A stretch of 64,000 nucleotides of DNA from DAIOEK01 sp963708715 (GCA_963708715.1 CAVPSU010000001.1:1054001-1118000); one strand, 5' to 3'; counted from the first letter of the stretch, positions 32,036 through 41,083 are shown. The notes: generated by a model not told the origin, from the letters alone. Translations and numbers: made by a program.

Positions 32036-34066
32036 ATGAATAAACTCACCCGCCACCTCACCGACCGCACCGTGCCCGTCCTGCTCGCGCTCGTCACCCT
32101 GCTGAGCTACGGGCTGGTCCTTCCGCGCCTGGGCTTCTACTGGGACGACTGGCCGTTCGCCTTTCTCTCCCATTTCTATGGTCCGGCGGAGCTCATCCGC
32201 GCCTTCTCCGGCTACCGCCCCTTCCTCGGACCGGTCTTCTTCCTCACCACCTCCCTCTTCGACAGCCATCCCCTGCTCTGGCAGATCTTCGGACTCATCG
32301 TCCGTTTCGCCAGCGGGTACGCCTGCTGGTGGATGCTCCGCCAGGTCTGGCCGGACCGCCGCAACCAGGCTCTCACCGTCGCGCTCCTCTTCCTGGTCTT
32401 CCCCGGCTTCAGCCAGCAGTGGGTGGCGCTCACCCACACCAACCAGGAATGGTTGGCGCTTATCGCCTACCTCTTCTCCATCGGGCTGACAGCGCGGTCG
32501 ATCCACAACTCCACCCGCGGCTTCCTGCCGCTCCTCCTTCCGCTCGCCCTGATGGCGGTGGGAGTCTTTTCCACCGAGTACTTCGCCGTGTATGAAACGA
32601 TCCGCCTGGTCGTCATCCTTTTCCTGGGGGAGAAGCTGCCCTGGTTCGCACGCCTCAAACAGGGGTTTCGCCGCTGGTGGCCTTATCTTGTCCTGTGGGT
32701 GATCTATGCTGCCTATCTGCTGTTCTACTACCGCTCCGGTCAGTACCAATCCTACGGCATGGACGGTCTCGCCCTCTTCTCGGGTTCCCCACTTCAAATC
32801 CTGGGCGGACTGGCAACCGAAGCCGCGCAAACCCACATCACCGCCGTCCTGTACGCCTGGAACCAGGCTTTCAACCTCTTCCGCCAGCCGGCCGGTGAAT
32901 CCGCTTTCCTGGTGGGCGCGGTCGTGGGGATCATCGGACTGATGCTGGTCGCCGGTTTCAAGCTCTATTCCGATTTCGCGGCCGAGAATCCCGATGACGA
33001 CCGCTGGGCATTCCAGGCCATCCTGTTGGGGATCATTGGCATACTGGCCGGGCGTCTGCCCTCCTGGGCGGCCGGGCTGCCGTTCCTGGTCCGCTACGAT
33101 TTTGACCGCTTCTTCCTCTCGATCATGCTGGGAGCCAGCCTGCTGACGGTCGGTCTGGTCGAACTGTTCATCCGGGCTGGCAAGACCCGCGTCTTCTTCA
33201 CCAGCCTGCTGATCGCCCTGTCGATCTCCACCCAGTACCTGTTCGGTCTCACCTTCCAACAGGACTATGCGAATCAAAAGAATCTACTGGCCCAACTGAC
33301 CTGGCGCGCACCCTCGATTCAGGATGGAACTCTCCTGCTGACCGACAAGATCACCGCCATCCCATACGAGAGCGACATGGGTCTGACCGCCCCGCTCAAC
33401 TGGCTTTATCACCCCGATCTCACCAGCCATCAACTGCCGTTGATGATCCTCTATTCCGACATCCGGCTCGACAGCCCGCAGCTCCCCAACTTCACCCCGG
33501 GGCAGTCCATCCAGGTGGAGTACCGCACCGCCCGGTTCACCGGCAACACCTCTGACGCGATCGTGTTTTATTACCCCGAGGTCGGCTGTGTCAAGCTGGT
33601 CGATCCCGCAGACGACCTGGCGCAATCGCTCCGCGCCATCCCCGCCGGGCTGGTCCCCGCTGCGCCGCTCTCCGACCTGCGCCGGATCCAATCCATGGGC
33701 AACCCCGTCTGGCCGGAGGAGGTGCTCGGCAAACAGCCGGCTCATTCCTGGTGTTACTACTACCAGAAGGGCGAACTATTCCGCCAGCAGGGGGATTGGG
33801 TGTCTGTCAGCCAGTTTGGGGCGGATGCCGCCGTCAAGTCGCTCCGCCCGCGCGACCCGACCGAGTACATGGTCTTCCTGGAAGCCAGCCTGCGCCAGGG
33901 AGACGTGGAAATGGCCGGGCAATGGCTGGACAAGTACTTCGCCCACCGCGCCAGCACCAAAGACCCCGCCTGCCGCTTCATCCATCTGATGGCGGAAGAA
34001 GACCTGGCCTCTCCCTCCCTGCAATTCCTGGCGGAGGCGCAAATCCGTCACACCTGCCCGCTGTGA
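32036..34066 (+). CDS. Large GC-rich membrane protein with GT-C-like first loop
   Basis: 676 residues. About 11-12 spans fill the first 400 residues, and a soluble C-terminal part follows. Early in the protein LGFYWDDWPFAFLSHFYG carries an Asp-Asp-Trp placed like the acidic motif of GT39/GT-C enzymes. The last ~100 residues (QQGDWVSVSQFGADAAVKSL...EASLRQGDVEMAGQWLDKYF) look like tetratricopeptide-type helical pairs. The gene is clearly more GC-rich than the surrounding ones, so long antisense frames appear within it. The function is not proven; polymer glycosylation or export is a guess from the first loop. Confidence 0.65.
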   Translation: MNKLTRHLTDRTVPVLLALVTLLSYGLVLPRLGFYWDDWPFAFLSHFYGPAELIRAFSGYRPFLGPVFFLTTSLFDSHPLLWQIFGLIVRFASGYACWWMLRQVWPDRRNQALTVALLFLVFPGFSQQWVALTHTNQEWLALIAYLFSIGLTARSIHNSTRGFLPLLLPLALMAVGVFSTEYFAVYETIRLVVILFLGEKLPWFARLKQGFRRWWPYLVLWVIYAAYLLFYYRSGQYQSYGMDGLALFSGSPLQILGGLATEAAQTHITAVLYAWNQAFNLFRQPAGESAFLVGAVVGIIGLMLVAGFKLYSDFAAENPDDDRWAFQAILLGIIGILAGRLPSWAAGLPFLVRYDFDRFFLSIMLGASLLTVGLVELFIRAGKTRVFFTSLLIALSISTQYLFGLTFQQDYANQKNLLAQLTWRAPSIQDGTLLLTDKITAIPYESDMGLTAPLNWLYHPDLTSHQLPLMILYSDIRLDSPQLPNFTPGQSIQVEYRTARFTGNTSDAIVFYYPEVGCVKLVDPADDLAQSLRAIPAGLVPAAPLSDLRRIQSMGNPVWPEEVLGKQPAHSWCYYYQKGELFRQQGDWVSVSQFGADAAVKSLRPRDPTEYMVFLEASLRQGDVEMAGQWLDKYFAHRASTKDPACRFIHLMAEEDLASPSLQFLAEAQIRHTCPL

Positions 34067-34246
34067 TCCAATCTGCCTGATGCCGCAATTCGCGTACATA
34101 TTCTCCTTTTGTGGTGTTATTCCTTCTAAGAAAGACCCCCTCCCGGGGAGTATAATTAACGCGGTTGCTGCTCTCCTCTACAGCTAGATCAAGGGGAAAA
34201 CATTACCGCGGCAACGATTTGCTCATCGACAATCCTTCGATCCAGC

Positions 34247-34486
34247 ATGCCGATCAAAATCAAAGTCTACGCGCCTGCTTTTGTATCCCGTCAAGCCATT
34301 GACGAATTCGGGTACATCCACCTGCCGGATGGTTCTTCTCTGCGGGATGTGTATGCGCTGCTCAAGATCCCCCGGGTGATGCATCCGGTCATGATGTGCA
34401 CCGTGAATTACGATCACAGACCGCTAGCCACTCCTCTGAAGGATGGCGATACGATCAGTTTCATTTTCCCAATTTCAGGCGGCTAA
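34247..34486 (+). CDS. MoaD/ThiS-family sulfur carrier-like protein
   Basis: 79 residues in a ubiquitin-like fold with the diagnostic C-terminal Gly-Gly (FIFPISGG). In MoaD the Gly-Gly is thiocarboxylated and supplies sulfur for the pterin dithiolene. Only two bases separate its stop from the oxidoreductase start, so it is probably a dedicated carrier for the tungsto/molybdopterin of that enzyme. This pairing is known for AOR-family genes. No MoaE or MoeB is nearby. Confidence 0.87.
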   Translation: MPIKIKVYAPAFVSRQAIDEFGYIHLPDGSSLRDVYALLKIPRVMHPVMMCTVNYDHRPLATPLKDGDTISFIFPISGG

Positions 34487-34488
34487 CC

Positions 34489-36477
34489 ATGCGCGGATAT
34501 ACCGGCAAAATCCTGTTCGTCAACCTGTCCACCCGCGAAATCCGCGAGCAACTCATCCCGGACGAGGTGTACGAGCACCTGCTTTCCGGGGTCGGGTTGG
34601 GCGCGTTCGTCCTCTACAATACCATCCCCGCCGGCACGGATCCACTCGGACCGGAGAATGTGCTCGGCTTTGTCAGCGGCCTGCTCACCGGAACCGGCAG
34701 TGTCATCACCGGGCGTTGGACGGCGGTCTGCAAATCTCCGCTCACCGGGGGGTGGGGCGACGCCAACTGCGGCGGCACCCTGGCTCCGGCCATTAAGCAG
34801 TGCGGATACGACGGTATCTTCTTCAATGGCATCTCCCCGGAACCGGTCTACCTCGATATTTCAGCCGCCGGTGTGGAAATCAAACCGGCTGCCCATCTTT
34901 GGGGTATGGATGCCATCCAGGCGGAGGAAGCGTTATGGCAGGCTCACCCCGGGAAAAAGAAACCCGCCGTCGCGGTGATTGGCCAGGCGGGCGAGAAGCT
35001 CTCGCTCATCGCCGGAATCGTCAACGACGCAGGTCGCATCGCCGCCCGTTCGGGAGTCGGCGCCGTGATGGGCTCCAAGCGCTTGAAAGCTATCGTGCTG
35101 AATGGCGGGCAACCCATCGTCAGCCAGAATCCGCAGGCAGCCAAAGAAACTGGAAAAATCCTGGCAGGCAAGATCCGCAAGATGAACCTGCCGCGCTGGA
35201 TGAAAGGCAGCCTGCTGCCCATTGGCGGATATTTCATGGGCAAGATGAAAGGCTACGCCCCGCTGGACGGTATCGCCACCGCAGGAATCTTCAAGCGCTG
35301 GGGGACGATTTACAACACCACCCTGGGCATCCCAAACGGCGATTCGCCCATCCGCAACTGGGCTGGCTCGGTGAAGGATTTCGATTTCCCAAAATTCCGC
35401 CACCTGGACCCCGATAAAGTCCTGGCTCGTGAACGAAAGAAGTATTTTTGTTCCTCCTGTGTGCTGGGCTGTGGCGGGATTCTGGATATGAAGGGCATTG
35501 GTCGCGACGAGTTCGAGACCACCCACAAAATCGAATACGAAACGTCCTCGTCTTTTGGCGGTTTGATCCTCAACCACGACCTGGATGCCATCCTGTACAT
35601 CAATGAACTGCTCAACCGGGCGGGCATGGATTCCATCTCAGCTGGCGGTACGGTCGCTTTCGCAATCGAAGCCTTTGAACGCGGCGTGATCACCCCCGAG
35701 ATGACCGGCGGTCTGCGCCTGACCTGGGGAGACGCACCCGCCATGATTGAGCTGGTTCGTTGGATGATCGCACGCGAAGGCATCGGCGATCTGCTGGCGG
35801 ATGGGGTGAAGAAAGCCGCCGAACGGTTGGGCGTCCCCGACGCCGAGTACGCCATCCACACCGGAGGTCAGGAACCAGGCATGCACGATCCCCGCCTCGA
35901 CCCGATCCTCGGGCTGCACTTCAGCGCCGATCCCACCCCGGGGCGGCACACCATCGGAGCCGGTCAGTACTATAACGTGATGCATCTGTGGGAAAAGGTG
36001 AGTTGGGCGCCGCGCGGGCGCTACACCGATAAGAGCGAGGAATACACACCCACGGACGAGTTGGCTTTGAAGAGTGTGGCCAACGCCTGCTACAAGCAGC
36101 TTGCCGATAGCTCTGGCGGCTGCCTGTTCGGGATGATCCTGGGAGTGGAGCACTGGAAGCTATTCGAGTGGCTAAACGACGCCACCGGATGGAACCGTAC
36201 GCCCGATGAGTATATGTGGATCGGGCGGCGCATCCAGACCCTGCGGCAGATGTTTAATGTCAGGCACGGAGTTGACCCGCGCTCGTTCCGGTTGCGTGGG
36301 CGCCTGGCCGGTGAGCCGCCGCTGAAGGCGGGTCCGCTCAAGGGGAAGGCGGTGCAAATCGATGAGATGATGCGCCTGCACTGGAAGCATTTCGGTTGGG
36401 ATGAGCGCACCGGCATCCCCCTGCCTGAGACCATTTCCACCCTGCGGTTGGACGCTCTCCTCGCCCACGAAAGTTAA
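34489..36477 (+). CDS. Aldehyde:ferredoxin oxidoreductase-family tungsten/molybdopterin enzyme
   Basis: 662 residues from the ATG at 34489 (MRGYTGKILFVNLST, the family's usual opening). The N-terminal AOR domain holds the pterin-binding glycines and PLTGGWGDANCGG. The [4Fe-4S] cluster ligands are Cys321, Cys324 and Cys328 in FCSSCVLGC, with Cys545 in SSGGCLFG. The family oxidises aldehydes (or reduces acids) with ferredoxin using a bis-pterin W or Mo centre. The substrate cannot be decided. It is preceded by its own MoaD-like gene; no ferredoxin partner gene adjoins. It shares the high GC of the previous two genes. Confidence 0.92.
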   Translation: MRGYTGKILFVNLSTREIREQLIPDEVYEHLLSGVGLGAFVLYNTIPAGTDPLGPENVLGFVSGLLTGTGSVITGRWTAVCKSPLTGGWGDANCGGTLAPAIKQCGYDGIFFNGISPEPVYLDISAAGVEIKPAAHLWGMDAIQAEEALWQAHPGKKKPAVAVIGQAGEKLSLIAGIVNDAGRIAARSGVGAVMGSKRLKAIVLNGGQPIVSQNPQAAKETGKILAGKIRKMNLPRWMKGSLLPIGGYFMGKMKGYAPLDGIATAGIFKRWGTIYNTTLGIPNGDSPIRNWAGSVKDFDFPKFRHLDPDKVLARERKKYFCSSCVLGCGGILDMKGIGRDEFETTHKIEYETSSSFGGLILNHDLDAILYINELLNRAGMDSISAGGTVAFAIEAFERGVITPEMTGGLRLTWGDAPAMIELVRWMIAREGIGDLLADGVKKAAERLGVPDAEYAIHTGGQEPGMHDPRLDPILGLHFSADPTPGRHTIGAGQYYNVMHLWEKVSWAPRGRYTDKSEEYTPTDELALKSVANACYKQLADSSGGCLFGMILGVEHWKLFEWLNDATGWNRTPDEYMWIGRRIQTLRQMFNVRHGVDPRSFRLRGRLAGEPPLKAGPLKGKAVQIDEMMRLHWKHFGWDERTGIPLPETISTLRLDALLAHES

Positions 36478-36484
36478 CAAAAAA

Positions 36485-36537
36485 GTAGTAACAGTAATCT
36501 GCTACTACTCACCAATTTCCACTTTCTACTTTTCTGT
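36485..36537. repeat. Dispersed AGTAGTAAC / CCAATT-TTTCTACTTT element (copy 1)
   Basis: AGTAGTAACAG...CTGCTACTACT forms an imperfect hairpin, followed by CCAATTTCCACTTTCTACTT. A related arrangement lies at 41152-41220. Beyond it 36538-36592 is a pyrimidine-rich stretch of near-repeats of TCTGGTCTCCGATCTC type. Confidence 0.5.
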
Positions 36538-36593
36538 TTTCTGATCTCTGTTCTCCGGTCTCTATTCTCTGGTCTCCGATCTCCTGCCCTCCA

Positions 36594-37370
36594 TCAACTC
36601 AAATTCGCCAAATTCATCTCATACATCATTTTCAACCCGATCAGAGCCAGGTTTGGTTCCACGTTCTCGATCACATTGGTTTCTGCGGCAATGATGGGTG
36701 CCAGTCCGCCGGTGGCAACTACATGGGCTTCTCCACCCAGTTCCCCTTTCATCCGTGCGACCAATCCCTCTATCAAAGCAGAAAAGCCATACACCATGCC
36801 AGCCTGGAGAGATTCCACTGTATTTTTCCCGATGGAAGTGGATGGTCGCGTCAACGCGATCCTCGGGAGGGTCGATGCGGCACTGAAGAGGGAGTTGGCG
36901 CTGGTAAGGATACCCGGTGCGATAGCCACCCCCTCCACGTCACCGGCAGCCGATACTGCCGTAAAGGTGGTAGCCGTGCCCAGACCAACGATAATGACCG
37001 GCGTCCCATACAAGTGCCTGGCAGCTAGCGCATTCATCACCAGATCCATTCCGACCTCGGAGGGGTTGTCTGTGTTCACCTTAATTCCAGTGATGCCTCC
37101 AGGTCCTGGAATGACCGGCGTCAAATGAAAGTATCGCTGGCAAAGGTCGATGAATTCCTGAGTCAGGCTGGGCACTACGGACGAGATGGCGCAGCCGGTC
37201 ACATGTGAACGCTCCACATCAGATGTGGCGAACAGATCCAGAAGAAGCATGGCATATTCGTCTGCCAGGTCATCCCGGTCGGTGTTGATCCGCCAGGAAC
37301 AACAAAGCGCATCGCCGTTGAATAATCCAAGTTTGATATTGGTGTTTCCGATGTCAATACACAGGAGCAT
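36594..37370 (-). CDS. coaX: Type III pantothenate kinase
   Basis: 258 residues from the ATG at 37370, seven bases after GGAG; the frame continues upstream without a better start. It is an ASKHA-fold kinase: MLLCIDIGNTNIKLGLF (phosphate-1 motif), AISSVVPSLT and DNPSEVGMDLVMNALAA, with the catalytic Asp. VGLGTATTFTAV and GVAIAPGILTSANSLFS also fit, and AHVVATGGLAPII is at the adenosine motif. It makes 4'-phosphopantothenate, the first step of coenzyme A synthesis, without feedback inhibition by CoA and with a monovalent cation requirement, by family knowledge. It is monocistronic here. Confidence 0.95.
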   Translation of the reverse strand: MLLCIDIGNTNIKLGLFNGDALCCSWRINTDRDDLADEYAMLLLDLFATSDVERSHVTGCAISSVVPSLTQEFIDLCQRYFHLTPVIPGPGGITGIKVNTDNPSEVGMDLVMNALAARHLYGTPVIIVGLGTATTFTAVSAAGDVEGVAIAPGILTSANSLFSAASTLPRIALTRPSTSIGKNTVESLQAGMVYGFSALIEGLVARMKGELGGEAHVVATGGLAPIIAAETNVIENVEPNLALIGLKMMYEMNLANLS

Positions 37371-37700
37371 GGGTTTCTCCGGAAAAGGATGTTTTTTAGA
37401 TAATACCTTAATTTCCCTATGCAGGTCAAATCCAGATAAATGCATATTCATTGGTTGGATAGATTATGGTGGTTTCGGCGCTTACGGCTCATATCCAGTA
37501 TCGCTGCGAAAGCTGGTAAGAGACTTCGTGGTGTTTTGTCCGCATTACGGACAAAACACCGCCTATAAAGTATTTCCCCTCCCCAGAGGGAAGGGGATCG
37601 AGGGGATAGGCTATAGTATGCAGATATAGAAAAACGAGTTATGCAAACTCGTCCATTTCTTTTTCCCCACCGTTCAATGTTATAATCCTGCTAAGATACT
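37371..37700. other. 330-base gap with several strong hairpins and a promoter
   Basis: No gene is convincing here. GGTGTTTTGTCCG (37530-37542) pairs perfectly with CGGACAAAACACC (37548-37560). GCCTAT at 37561-37566 pairs with ATAGGC at 37607-37612, around an inner CCCCTCCC/GGAAGGGG stem. ACGAGTT (37634-37640) pairs with AACTCGT (37646-37652), and on the minus strand this is followed by TTTTT, a terminator shape. The region ends in the promoter of the LysM gene. Confidence 0.55.
37678..37686 (+). promoter_or_regulatory. Extended -10 promoter (TGTTATAAT) of the LysM gene
   Basis: TATAAT at 37681-37686 is preceded by TGT. Transcription would start about 37693, leaving a leader of under ten bases before ATG 37701 and no room for a normal ribosome binding site. 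No -35 hexamer is visible, as often with extended -10 promoters. Confidence 0.5.
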
Positions 37701-38480
37701 ATGAAAAACATCAAGCTGATACTCCCCTTGTTTGCTTTGATCGTCCTAACCGGCGGATTGTTGCTGACACTCCCTGTATCGGCAGCGCCAGATTCGCAAT
37801 CTGCGCTCCCTACCCCCACCGCGCAACCCGATGGCAGGATCATTTATATCGCCCAGCCAGGCGATTCGTGGTGGATCATTTCAGTCAAAACTGGCGTATC
37901 AGAAAGTCAGCTTTATCTCTTAAACAATACCTCCCCCGATGATGTCGTTCAGGAAGGGCAGCAAATTCTCCTGGGTGTGGTGACAGCAACCCCCATTCCA
38001 TCGGTCTCTGATGCCACCGCCACTCCGAACATTCTCACCCCGGCAGTGAAAGGGTATGGACAGGTCTGTGTCGCCCTTTTTGACGACCTGAATGGAGATT
38101 CAGTACGCCAGGAGACAGAACCTCTCATAGCAGATGGCGCGGTATCCCTGGTAGACCAGGTTGGACAGATCAACCAGACAGAAAATACACTGGCTGGTGA
38201 AAACGCGGTTTGCTTTAATGACCTTCCCGAAGGTGACTACAACGTGAGTGTGGCTGTTCCAGAAGGATACAATCCCACCACCAGCCTGAACTCTCCCCTC
38301 AAATTGCTGGCAGGTGAAGTATCCACCATGAACTTTGGTGCCCAATTGAACAGCCAGGCATCGCCCATTTCACCGTCCGAAGGTGGAAGAAATCCAGTAT
38401 TAGGTATCCTGGGCGGTGTTTTTATTCTGGGCGGGATCGGTTTCGCATTTTATTTTCTGCGACCCAAACGCCCCCGTTAA
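37701..38480 (+). CDS. LysM-domain surface protein with Sdr-like B domain and C-terminal anchor
   Basis: 259 residues. A signal peptide of about 28 residues (ending ...VSAAP) is followed by a LysM module at ~45-90 (IYIAQPGDSWWIISVKTG...NNTSPDDVVQEGQQI). A Pro/Thr linker leads to a small beta domain resembling SdrD B repeats (VALFDDLNGDSVRQETEP, with the acidic NGD calcium-type loop). A C-terminal membrane span (LGGVFILGGIGFAFYFL) is followed by basic RPKRPR. The protein would sit on the outer face of the membrane and bind wall glycan. It overlaps nothing and is convergent with the molybdoenzyme gene. Confidence 0.8.
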   Translation: MKNIKLILPLFALIVLTGGLLLTLPVSAAPDSQSALPTPTAQPDGRIIYIAQPGDSWWIISVKTGVSESQLYLLNNTSPDDVVQEGQQILLGVVTATPIPSVSDATATPNILTPAVKGYGQVCVALFDDLNGDSVRQETEPLIADGAVSLVDQVGQINQTENTLAGENAVCFNDLPEGDYNVSVAVPEGYNPTTSLNSPLKLLAGEVSTMNFGAQLNSQASPISPSEGGRNPVLGILGGVFILGGIGFAFYFLRPKRPR

Positions 38481-38483
38481 TCT

Positions 38484-39122
38484 TTACCCGAAACGTTCCT
38501 CATTCCACACATCTGCATTATTGTGATAACCGGCCTGCTCCCAAAAGCCTCGCTGGTCGTTTTTCATAAATTCCAATCCCCGCAGCCATTTGGCTCCCTT
38601 CCAGAAGTAGGGGACGATTCGATCTTTTTCTGCGATTCTCGCACCCACCACTCCCCGCAACGGGTACCCGTGATCCGGTGAAAGTGGTTCGCCGTCATAA
38701 TGGGTTGCCATCAGGAAGTTATCCGCCAGTACCACCTCGATCGGCAGGTTTGTAGTAAATCCATACTCCGCGTGCTGCATCACATAGCGGGAGGTGGGCA
38801 GCGGCTTGATGAAACCCTTATCTACCAGGGTTTTGATCGATACACCTTCCCAAAGAGTATCCACTTTACTCCAGCGGGTCACACAATGGATATCTATTAC
38901 CAGCTTTGTCCGGGGTAACTGGTTGAATTGATCCCACGACCACCTCTGGTCGGATTCAACCTCCCCCCATATCCGAAAGTCCCAGGTTGCAGGATTAAAT
39001 GACGGCACCGGACCATAATGCAGCACTGGGAATTTTTGCGTGAGCGATTGTCCGGGTGGTAAACGTCCTTCATTCCGGATACGATCTTCTTCTTTCTTAC
39101 GACTGAATATGCTGTCGAACAT
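38484..39122 (-). CDS. Sulfite-oxidase-fold (YedY/MsrP-like) molybdopterin protein
   Basis: 212 residues from the ATG at 39122 (CAGGAGATCG upstream). An in-frame codon 15 residues further up is rejected for lack of a binding site. The molybdenum ligand Cys80 lies in VIDIHCVTRWSKV. The pterin-binding parts read TNLPIEVVLADNFLMATHYD and LSPDHGYPLRGVVGARIAEK. No Tat signal is present, so it probably works in the cytoplasm. No heme-binding partner gene adjoins. The reaction is unassigned; relatives reduce methionine sulfoxide or oxidise sulfite. Confidence 0.9.
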   Translation of the reverse strand: MFDSIFSRKKEEDRIRNEGRLPPGQSLTQKFPVLHYGPVPSFNPATWDFRIWGEVESDQRWSWDQFNQLPRTKLVIDIHCVTRWSKVDTLWEGVSIKTLVDKGFIKPLPTSRYVMQHAEYGFTTNLPIEVVLADNFLMATHYDGEPLSPDHGYPLRGVVGARIAEKDRIVPYFWKGAKWLRGLEFMKNDQRGFWEQAGYHNNADVWNEERFG

Positions 39123-39233
39123 TAGACGATCTCCTGTTTCGATTATAACAGCGTCGTTTCTACACATCTCGCCCGTGTCTAGCTTTGTACTACCAATGAT
39201 ATACTTTTTACATTAATTTATCTGGTGGAAATC

Positions 39234-40151
39234 ATGGTATCTTCGCGCCTTAAAGCCATCTTACAAGCGCTGCTCGTCACTTTTATCTGGGCTACGTCCT
39301 GGGTATTGATCAAAATCGGTTTAAAAGATGTACCTGCGCTTTTATTCGCCGGTCTGCGGTATGGTTTGGCTGCCATCTGTTTATTGGTTGTCTGGTCATT
39401 TTCCAGCGAGCGGACCTTGCTGCGCGGAATCGATGGCAAGGGATGGGTCAAGATCATTCTGATCGGACTGTTTTATTACGCTGCCATGCAATCCTCTCAA
39501 TTCCTGGGTTTGAAGGACCTCCCCGCAACGAGTGTTAACCTGATTCTGGGAATGTCCACGATCGTTATCGCCCTGCTCGGAACGATCTTCTTGAAAGAAC
39601 CACTCTCGATCCTCCAATGGATGGGAGTGTTACTCACACCCGTTGGAGCCTGGCTTTACTTTTTTCCAATTTCCATTCAGGCGAATCAGGTAAACGGGGT
39701 TGTGATTGTGGTGACCGGTACCATTCTCGGTGCGATTGGTTCCATCATCGCCAGGGATATCAACCGATCCATCTACCTTCCCCCGCTGACCCTGACCACT
39801 CTCAGCATCCTGATCGGCAGCATCGTCATGTTTCTGGGTGGGATAGCCACGGAAGGGTTCCCATCGTTTTCTATCACATCCTGGGGAATCATTGTCTGGA
39901 TGGCTGTCATCAATACGGCTTTTGCCTTTACCTTGATCAATCGTTCCATGCAGATACTTCAGGCAACCGAAACATCAGCGATCATCAATACGTTAATGAT
40001 TCAAGTTCCAATTCTGGCGTATTTTTTTCTGGGGGAAAGGATTTCTCCCCGTCAGGTGTTTGGTTTGGGCGTGACCCTGATCGGAGTGATCATGGTTCAG
40101 TTGTTTAGGAGAACGGTCAAGACGGTAGTGGGTACAGTTCCGGGTTCTTGA
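39234..40151 (+). CDS. EamA-family (DMT) transporter
   Basis: 305 residues with ten spans in two EamA repeats. The first starts ALLVTFIWATSWVLIKIGL; the second is around ILGAIGSIIARDINRS. The end of the second repeat is ERISPRQVFGLGVTLIGVIM. It exports or imports an unknown small metabolite. The ATG at 39234 follows TGGTGGAAATC; a GTG three codons upstream is possible. The 3' end overlaps the convergent NTPase gene by 35 bases. Confidence 0.9.
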   Translation: MVSSRLKAILQALLVTFIWATSWVLIKIGLKDVPALLFAGLRYGLAAICLLVVWSFSSERTLLRGIDGKGWVKIILIGLFYYAAMQSSQFLGLKDLPATSVNLILGMSTIVIALLGTIFLKEPLSILQWMGVLLTPVGAWLYFFPISIQANQVNGVVIVVTGTILGAIGSIIARDINRSIYLPPLTLTTLSILIGSIVMFLGGIATEGFPSFSITSWGIIVWMAVINTAFAFTLINRSMQILQATETSAIINTLMIQVPILAYFFLGERISPRQVFGLGVTLIGVIMVQLFRRTVKTVVGTVPGS

Positions 40152-40656
40152 ATGGAATGAGAGCCATGATAACAGCGGGCTCATAGAGCTTCTGGCGGTT
40201 TATCGCATCGGCTGTAAGAATCCCAATGGCGCCATTTTCCTGCTTGGAGTTTATTCTCGAGAAGAAAAGATCATCCGCTTCGCCCAACTCTTTTCCCTGC
40301 CGGACGAGGTCCGCGATCTGGGGCGGGATGTAAAAGGACGCGCTTCGGGCTTGTCCAACACGATCACGAGTGAGAACCACTACCCAGGCATAGACGATCA
40401 TCCCCTCCGGCTCTTCGTTCACTCCACCTTCAACACCCACCCAATAATCGGCGTCCGCGGCACTCGCACGCGCCATTTCCGCCCGTTTGATCGCACCCAT
40501 CCGGGTTTCAGCATCGTGCATCGGCTGATCGCTGACCGGAGAATCAAATTTCAATCCGATGTGGACAAATTCATCACCGGGGAACATCGCCTTAAATCCT
40601 TCCAACACCGCCCTTACTTTTACCGGATTGGACGAAGCTACAATGACTTTCTGCAT
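40117..40656 (-). CDS. Inosine/xanthosine triphosphatase (YjjX/NTPase_1 family)
   Basis: 179 residues, starting MQKVIVASSNPVKVRAVLEG, the Lys/Asn motif of house-cleaning NTPases. It continues with DSPVSDQPMHDAETRMGAIK and DYWVGVEGGVNEEPEGMIV. It hydrolyses non-canonical purine nucleoside triphosphates (ITP/XTP) to keep them out of nucleic acids. The length is normal. It starts with a ribosome binding site CAGGAGATACGC. Confidence 0.92.
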   Translation of the reverse strand: MQKVIVASSNPVKVRAVLEGFKAMFPGDEFVHIGLKFDSPVSDQPMHDAETRMGAIKRAEMARASAADADYWVGVEGGVNEEPEGMIVYAWVVVLTRDRVGQARSASFYIPPQIADLVRQGKELGEADDLFFSRINSKQENGAIGILTADAINRQKLYEPAVIMALIPFKNPELYPLPS

Positions 40657-40750
40657 GCGTATCTCCTGGTTGCGCGGAATATGACCTCATCATACCAGAA
40701 GATATTGCTTATATCAGTTCCCTGTCTAGCTTGACTGACCGCTTTTAATT

Positions 40751-40787
40751 TGACAATCAGCAGTGAATAATTCCCTGCTGATTGTCA
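40751..40787. repeat. Perfect 13-bp stem-loop in intergenic space
   Basis: TGACAATCAGCAG (40751-40763) pairs with CTGCTGATTGTCA (40775-40787), around an 11-base loop. No T-run follows on either strand, so it is not a simple terminator. It lies between two genes transcribed leftward and could be a regulatory or mobile palindrome. Confidence 0.6.
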
Positions 40788-40855
40788 TTAACACCCGAAG
40801 GTGATAGTTTTTTACAGTCTACTTTTCTTTCGATTGGAACCCATACCGATAATGA

Positions 40856-41083
40856 TTAGAAAATGCAGCGCAGCATCAACAACAAACCGAGAATAAACAT
40901 CGGGATACCAACAATTAACCCAATCACGGTGAGGCTGATGATCACACCGACGATCATGAACACCAGACCTAGAATTACACCCACTAAACGTCCGGTTAAT
41001 TCAATTACCCAGGTTATCAAACGCCAGATCGCCCAGAAAGGCCAGAGAAACCATGGTACCTGGTGATTTTTATTATTTGCCAT
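40856..41083 (-). CDS. Small two-span membrane protein (75 residues)
   Basis: It starts at the ATG preceded by AAAGGAGTGATTAAA. After a short hydrophilic head (MANNKNHQVPWFLWPFWAIW) nearly the whole protein is hydrophobic, with spans about 23-45 and 47-72. It has no charged motif beyond a lone Arg near the end. It resembles the small membrane proteins annotated as hypothetical in many bacteria. It stands alone. Confidence 0.7.
   Translation of the reverse strand: MANNKNHQVPWFLWPFWAIWRLITWVIELTGRLVGVILGLVFMIVGVIISLTVIGLIVGIPMFILGLLLMLRCIF

Noticed and set aside
32003..33277. 424-codon frame antisense to the GC-rich membrane protein
   Set aside because: High GC makes long antisense frames likely; its product is a Glu/Gln/Gly/Asp-biased string without domains, while the plus strand gives a clear multi-span protein.
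34800..35577. Several long frames overlapping the oxidoreductase gene on both strands
   Set aside because: The plus frame with all cluster cysteines and family motifs is certain; the others are shadows of GC-rich codons.
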